64,000 nucleotides of DNA, from NCBI RefSeq assembly GCF_900107275.1, contig NZ_FNPI01000001.1, positions 372,001 through 436,000 on the forward strand, in the 5' to 3' direction. A model generated the notes under the pieces. The model made no database searches. It was not told the DNA's origin and was given only the letters and a program-made list of their open reading frames with translations. Of this stretch, positions 60,361 through 64,000 are shown piece by piece. This DNA comes from Evansella caseinilytica (GTDB lineage Bacteria > Bacillota > Bacilli > Bacillales > Salisediminibacteriaceae). Every line of letters begins with the position of its first letter. The stretch's first letter is position 1. The translations under genes and the position numbers were made by a program.

Positions 60361-61398
60361 TTATTTTCCCGCTCCGGCGTTGTTAATGACGTAGCTTCTT
60401 ACTTGTGAAGCATTCCTTAACGTATACGAATAGTAGTTAGACGGATTCCAAGTCACCCCGGATGCTCTGGTTGACATAGTACCGCTGTTTACAAAGTAAC
60501 TGCCGCTGTCTTTTATATATCCTGGATTGCTTGTACTGTCCAAAAAGTTAGTTGGATAGGAGACATTTTCAAAATAGTTATTCTCTGAATATATTTTCGC
60601 TGCATTTCCAACACCGATACCGTATCCTTTAGAAGTTGAATAGCCCATGTCTCTGCCGTATTGTCCCATGTCACTGTAATAGTTGTTATACAGGTGAACC
60701 ATGCCGAATCTTACTCTTGGATTTCGTTGGGTTGTTCCCCTAAACCAGTTATCATGAAACGTTACTTTGTATTTACTCGTATTGGAATCACTGTCACTTC
60801 CGCTTATCAGCATTGTTTTATTATGCTGTTCAAATCTGCTGTTTGAAATGGTTATATAATTTGCGCCGTTTACAATATCTATTAATCCATCTCCATGCTT
60901 TCTCATCGTTACATGATCAATCCATATATGATGAGCATTGGTTCCTGTAATCATGATTCCGTCATAATCGTTCGTTTTTCCATCCCAGTCACCGTCGACA
61001 TAGGTGCCTCTAATCGTCAGGTTCTTCACGATGACATTACTTCCGATGATTTTAAGTCCGCCATTTTTGATTTCAGAGCTGGCGTCAAGACCAACGATGG
61101 TTTTGTTTGAGCTTACTTCGATGTATTTTCCCTTAGGAGAGAGATTAATAGAACCAGAGACTTTAATAATGTATTTGCCGCTTGCTGTTGCATATTTTTC
61201 TAAATCGGCTGCATTTGTAACTGTCACTTCCGTTCCGCCCGAACCGCCTGTTGTTCCGTTTACCCCGTCGGCATTAACGGAAGCCCAACCTGTAGGACAA
61301 CTGAAGGAGTAAGAACTGGCACTTGCACTGTTAAAGGTCATGCTTAAAATAAGGATAAAGAAAAGTAAAACAAATACCGCTTTTTTAGCTTTAAACAT
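60361..61398 (-). CDS. pel: Pectate lyase, polysaccharide lyase family 1
   Basis: 345 residues. Signal peptide of about 27 residues, then the parallel beta-helix of PL1: VTNAADLEKYATASGKYI, NKTIVGLDASSEI, HIWIDHVTM with calcium-binding DGLIDIVNGANYITIS, and TTQRNPRVRFGMVHLYNNYY, which carries the catalytic arginine. It cleaves polygalacturonate outside the cell and needs calcium. GGGAG is 8 bases before the chosen ATG. Confidence 0.92.
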   Translation of the reverse strand: MFKAKKAVFVLLFFILILSMTFNSASASSYSFSCPTGWASVNADGVNGTTGGSGGTEVTVTNAADLEKYATASGKYIIKVSGSINLSPKGKYIEVSSNKTIVGLDASSEIKNGGLKIIGSNVIVKNLTIRGTYVDGDWDGKTNDYDGIMITGTNAHHIWIDHVTMRKHGDGLIDIVNGANYITISNSRFEQHNKTMLISGSDSDSNTSKYKVTFHDNWFRGTTQRNPRVRFGMVHLYNNYYSDMGQYGRDMGYSTSKGYGIGVGNAAKIYSENNYFENVSYPTNFLDSTSNPGYIKDSGSYFVNSGTMSTRASGVTWNPSNYYSYTLRNASQVRSYVINNAGAGK

Positions 61399-61433
61399 TT
61401 TATCTCCCACTTTCTAGAATATTTTTCTAATTT

Positions 61434-61461
61434 AATATACCATCATTTTCTTTTTAGTCAA
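61434..61461 (-). promoter_or_regulatory. Promoter of pectate lyase gene
   Basis: On the minus strand TTGACT, 16 bases, TATATT, ending 36 bases before the ATG. Good sigma-A form. Confidence 0.65.
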
Positions 61462-61570
61462 TAGAAAATGGATAAAATACTAAATTTGTACATGAACGAC
61501 ATCTTTTTGTAAAAAATGTTGTTGTTTGTTGTGGATATCTCTGCTTTAAAGCAAAATTCATTGATTTATG

Positions 61571-61797
61571 AGGATGTTCAAAAAGAACGTTTTTTATCTT
61601 TTGGCTGTTTTCGTAAACATTGTTGCTTTTGGACTTCCTTCACGATTTGGCGTGATGGGCAAAGCTTGCTTTGCTTAAAGTCCAAAAGCAAAGAGCATCA
61701 ATTTTTTTTTTGAAATAAAAAAGAGACTATCTTTTTGAACACGCTCTTATAGTGTTTGCTCAAAAAGATCGCCTTATATCTTTTGGAACAAAAGCGT
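61571..61797. repeat. GTTCAAAAAG-family element and adjoining 46-bp hairpin
   Basis: A 175-bp element (61571-61745) with ends GGATGTTCAAAAAG and CTTTTTGAACACGCTC, flanked by TTATGA-like and TTATAG words, so its duplication has decayed if present. A small hairpin of the AAAAAGATCG...ATCTTTT type follows at 61752-61797. The middle (GTAAACATTGTTGCTTTTGG) is unlike families A and C. No gene lies in this gap. Confidence 0.6.
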
Positions 61798-61957
61798 CTA
61801 ACCTTCTGGTCAGAATTGCTACTTGAAATAAACATTCTTCTACTGTTTGAAATGGTATAATTGTAAGGAACGAATCAGTTAAAACTCTCTTTATCGGGCA
61901 AGAAAAGAGAGGTGACGAAAGCCGGTATAGTGTATTTTTTTATTAGGAGTTGAAGGC

Positions 61958-62812
61958 ATGGAATGGATTGAACGATTAAACAGTGCTGTAAATTATATTG
62001 AAAAACATTTGAGTGAAAACATCGATTATGAAGAAATTGCAAAGATTGCATGCTGTTCGACTTATCATTTTCAAAGGATGTTTTCATATCTGGCAGACAT
62101 GCCGTTGGCGGAATACGTACGCCGTAGACGAATGTCATTAGCAGCTGTAGATTTACAGAGTGGTAATAAAAAAGTAATTGATATTGCATTGAAGTACGGG
62201 TATGATTCACCGACCGCTTTTAACAGGGCTTTCAAAAGCGTCCATGGAATTGCACCGTCAAAAGCAAAAGAAAATGGCATTGTTCTAAAGGCATTTCCTC
62301 CTATCAGCTTCAAAGTAACAATAAAAGGAGATGTTGAAATGAATTACAGAATTGAAGAGAAAGAAGCATTTCGAATTGTAGGTATTTCCGAACCATTGTT
62401 TCCAGAGATTGAAAAGAACTTTGAAATTGTACCAAAGATGTGGGAAAATGCAGCGAAAAACGGATTAATTTCTAAGCTTGCTGCGATGATGGAAGGCATG
62501 CCGGCGGGATTATTGGGAGTAAGTTCCTGTAGTGAGGAGAATAATTGGAGATACTATATAGCTGTTGCCAGTAATCATCCAATTGACGGTGTTTTGGAAG
62601 AATTTTTGATACCTGCATCAACATGGGCGGTATTTTCAGGTGAAGGAACCAACAAGTCAATACAGGAACTAGAAAAAAAGATTATAACAGATTGGCTTCC
62701 CACTTCAGGATATGAATATGCCAACGCTCCTGATATCGAGGTGTACTTGTCTGCTGATCCCGAGAATGCGAAGTATGAGGTATGGATTCCGGTTGAAAGG
62801 AAGGGAAAATAG
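61958..62812 (+). CDS. AraC-family regulator with GyrI-like effector domain
   Basis: 284 residues. Two AraC helix-turn-helix motifs occupy 1-100 (IDYEEIAKIACCSTYHFQRMFSYLADM and DIALKYGYDSPTAFNRAFKSVHG). The C-terminal 170 residues form a GyrI-like domain (FRIVGISEPLF, TWAVFSGEG, DIEVYLSADPENAKYEVWIPV), which binds small molecules. This layout is that of Rob/BmrR-like sensors. AGGAG is 9 bases before the ATG. Its targets are not evident. Confidence 0.88.
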   Translation: MEWIERLNSAVNYIEKHLSENIDYEEIAKIACCSTYHFQRMFSYLADMPLAEYVRRRRMSLAAVDLQSGNKKVIDIALKYGYDSPTAFNRAFKSVHGIAPSKAKENGIVLKAFPPISFKVTIKGDVEMNYRIEEKEAFRIVGISEPLFPEIEKNFEIVPKMWENAAKNGLISKLAAMMEGMPAGLLGVSSCSEENNWRYYIAVASNHPIDGVLEEFLIPASTWAVFSGEGTNKSIQELEKKIITDWLPTSGYEYANAPDIEVYLSADPENAKYEVWIPVERKGK

Positions 62813-62898
62813 TAATGGCGTATTTTGCAGCTGTCGGTTAATAGAATACCAAGGCAACAGATATCCTTGGCCGATAATAAGTGTAATATAATAGAGGT

Positions 62899-62944
62899 AG
62901 AGGTTGTTCCAAAAGGTCGCATTTTATCTTTAGGAACAGCCTCT
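62899..62944. repeat. Short AAAAGGTCG...ATCTTT hairpin repeat
   Basis: AGAGGTTGTTCC and GGAACAGCCTCT enclose AAAAGGTCGCATTTTATCTTTA. It is a short relative of the 40-bp hairpins that end several family A elements, here between a plus-strand gene and a minus-strand gene, where it may end both. Confidence 0.6.
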
Positions 62945-62994
62945 ACGCAATTAATGAAAGCTAGCTTTTACACTTCGGTTTTATTCCAAATGGT

Positions 62995-63360
62995 TTACTC
63001 CATGGAGTGGATTTGCACATGATTACCATTCGGATCGATAAAACATGCATAGAAACCTAATCCGCCTGGTATTTCTGTTTTTTCTTTGGTGATGATCCCG
63101 CCGTTTTCTTTCACTTCCGCTAATTTTCCTGGAATATCTTCCACGCTGATGACGATTTGTACTCCTTGTTTTTCGTCCGCCGGCCGGAGATTTGTGTCCA
63201 GCCCTCCACCGGTACCGGTGTCGCCGATTTTGAAAAAGGCGTACTCATTCTCGGAAAAAACTTCGAATTCCCAACCGAATATTGTGGAATAAAACTGTAC
63301 CCCTTTGTTCAAATCAGGAGCAGGTATTTCAATGTGATTGATAGTGTAATTGTTTTTCAT
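62995..63360 (-). CDS. VOC-family (glyoxalase-like) protein
   Basis: 121 residues with two beta-alpha-beta-beta-beta modules: HIEIPAPDLNKGVQFYSTIFGWEFEV and IVISVEDIPGKLAEVKENGG, ending FIDPNGNHVQIHS. Metal-ligand candidates are the first histidine and the glutamate/histidine near the end. These are broad-function dioxygenase or resistance folds. AAGGAGG is 7 bases before the ATG. Confidence 0.85.
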   Translation of the reverse strand: MKNNYTINHIEIPAPDLNKGVQFYSTIFGWEFEVFSENEYAFFKIGDTGTGGGLDTNLRPADEKQGVQIVISVEDIPGKLAEVKENGGIITKEKTEIPGGLGFYACFIDPNGNHVQIHSME

Positions 63361-63388
63361 GGCGATTCCTCCTTTTTTGATTTCTTCT

Positions 63389-63547
63389 TCAAGAGTAGCA
63401 AAACGGCCGGCTGGTTGTTTCTTTTCGATTGCTATTTTTGTCAGCGTTATTCCGCTTTATTCTTTCCCAGTATTGATACATTTCCGTAAAGCCGAGCTTT
63501 TCATACAGTCGCAGTGCGGGGAAACTGTCTGCTAAAACAGTAATCAT
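63389..63547 (-). pseudogene. GNAT acetyltransferase C-terminal fragment
   Basis: A 52-codon frame reads TVLADSFPALRLYEKLGFTEMYQYWERIK followed by a lysine- and asparagine-rich tail. ALRLYEKLGF...YQYW is the C-terminal end of GNAT enzymes. The preceding three quarters of the enzyme is missing: the bases before 63547 do not continue the pattern. It probably is a truncated gene. Confidence 0.6.
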
Positions 63548-63576
63548 TGGTTACGGGAGGATAAGGAACAAAATAA

Positions 63577-64000
63577 TCAGGCTGGAGGACCAGTAAAGTC
63601 AGGAGCAGTTTCCGCAAACTCCTTGCTGACAGCGGCCAGTGCGGCGCCGATGACTTGATGCATGTCATAATATTTGTATGTTGCTAATCTGCCGCCAAAA
63701 ATAACATCTGCTTCTTGATCGGCGAGCTGTTTGTATTTTTTGTAGATTTCATTATTTTTCGCATCATTTATCGGATAATAGGGTTCATCCCCCGGCTTCC
63801 ATTCCTTAGGATATTCCTCGGTAATCACCGTTTTGGCTTGCGTTCCAAATTCAAGATGCTTATGCTCAATGATTCTTGTATAAGGTGTCTCTTTGTCCGT
63901 ATAATTCACGACGGCATTTCCTTGATAGTTATCTGTCTCTTCCACTACCTTCGTTTTAAAATGCAAGCTTCGGTATTCTAAAACGCCATATTTATAATCA
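63577..64000 (-). CDS. glf: UDP-galactopyranose mutase, C-terminal part
   Basis: 140 residues are visible; the gene runs off the window's right edge. GVLEYRSLHFKTKVVEETDNYQGNAVVNYTD and PYTRIIEHKHLEFG are the conserved core of Glf, with GGRLATYKYYDMHQVIGAALA as the flavin-binding C-terminus. It converts UDP-galactopyranose to UDP-galactofuranose for surface polysaccharides. Confidence 0.88.
   Translation of the reverse strand, partial: DYKYGVLEYRSLHFKTKVVEETDNYQGNAVVNYTDKETPYTRIIEHKHLEFGTQAKTVITEEYPKEWKPGDEPYYPINDAKNNEIYKKYKQLADQEADVIFGGRLATYKYYDMHQVIGAALAAVSKEFAETAPDFTGPPA

Overview
The window is a chromosomal segment of an endospore-forming Bacillaceae. Three things point there: a germinant-receptor operon, the spore-cortex deacetylase PdaA, and a run of genes whose content matches the yfk-yfj neighbourhood of Bacillus subtilis (an MFS gene, yfkD, yfkAB, yfkQRST, pdaA, an AlkA-type glycosylase, rlmCD). 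Strong AAGGAGG-type ribosome sites, sigma-A promoters, a SAM-I riboswitch and small Fur-regulated basic proteins fit the same group. The genus cannot be named from the sequence alone. No rRNA or tRNA gene was seen.

Layout. 0-6.3 kb: methyltransferase, SCP2-like lipid-binding protein behind a FadR-like operator, a tiny FbpB protein, a dense cluster of DnaA boxes, an MBL-fold hydrolase, a YtxH-type protein and a bacterial aeRF1-like (VLRF1) protein. 6.3-10.2 kb: DUF2207 membrane protein, MFS transporter, OsmC-type protein. 10.5-18.1 kb: an AbgT transporter with two M20 hydrolases, probably for p-aminobenzoyl-glutamate or similar amides, then a carbamoylase-type M20 enzyme overlapping an unfamiliar winged-helix regulator. 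18.3-24.2 kb: yfkD, yfkAB, a phosphoglycerate-mutase-like phosphatase and class I fumarase. 24.2-31 kb: a complete SAM-I riboswitch without a gene behind it, an fbpA gene and the germinant-receptor operon with two tandem B subunits. 31-37.5 kb: a pair of structured 132-bp repeats, a lipoprotein, a second fbpA, pdaA, a GAF protein, glycosylase and rlmCD.

37.6-54.6 kb is visibly more AT-rich and looks like an accessory region. It holds a beta-lactamase-family hydrolase, two TetR modules with clear palindromic operators, a seven-gene PTS operon with allulose-6-phosphate epimerase and transketolase lying between 80-bp direct repeats, a biotin-controlled bioB, and two decayed genes (aldo/keto reductase, macrolide phosphotransferase). 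54.7-64 kb returns to the host composition: esterase, a subtilase with an LPNTA wall-anchor signal, an IS110-family element, pectate lyase, an AraC/GyrI regulator, a VOC protein, a GNAT remnant and the end of a UDP-galactopyranose mutase gene.

The strongest novelty is in the repeats. A family of non-coding elements (43 to 417 bp) has ends built on GTTCAAAAAG and is flanked by 6-bp target duplications at several loci. One copy is nested in a second repeat family, one ends at a stop codon, and one fragment appears to have become part of a protein's N-terminus. The paired 132-bp repeats at 31.2 and 31.7 kb resemble the guide-RNA end of IS605/TnpB elements but have no TnpB nearby.
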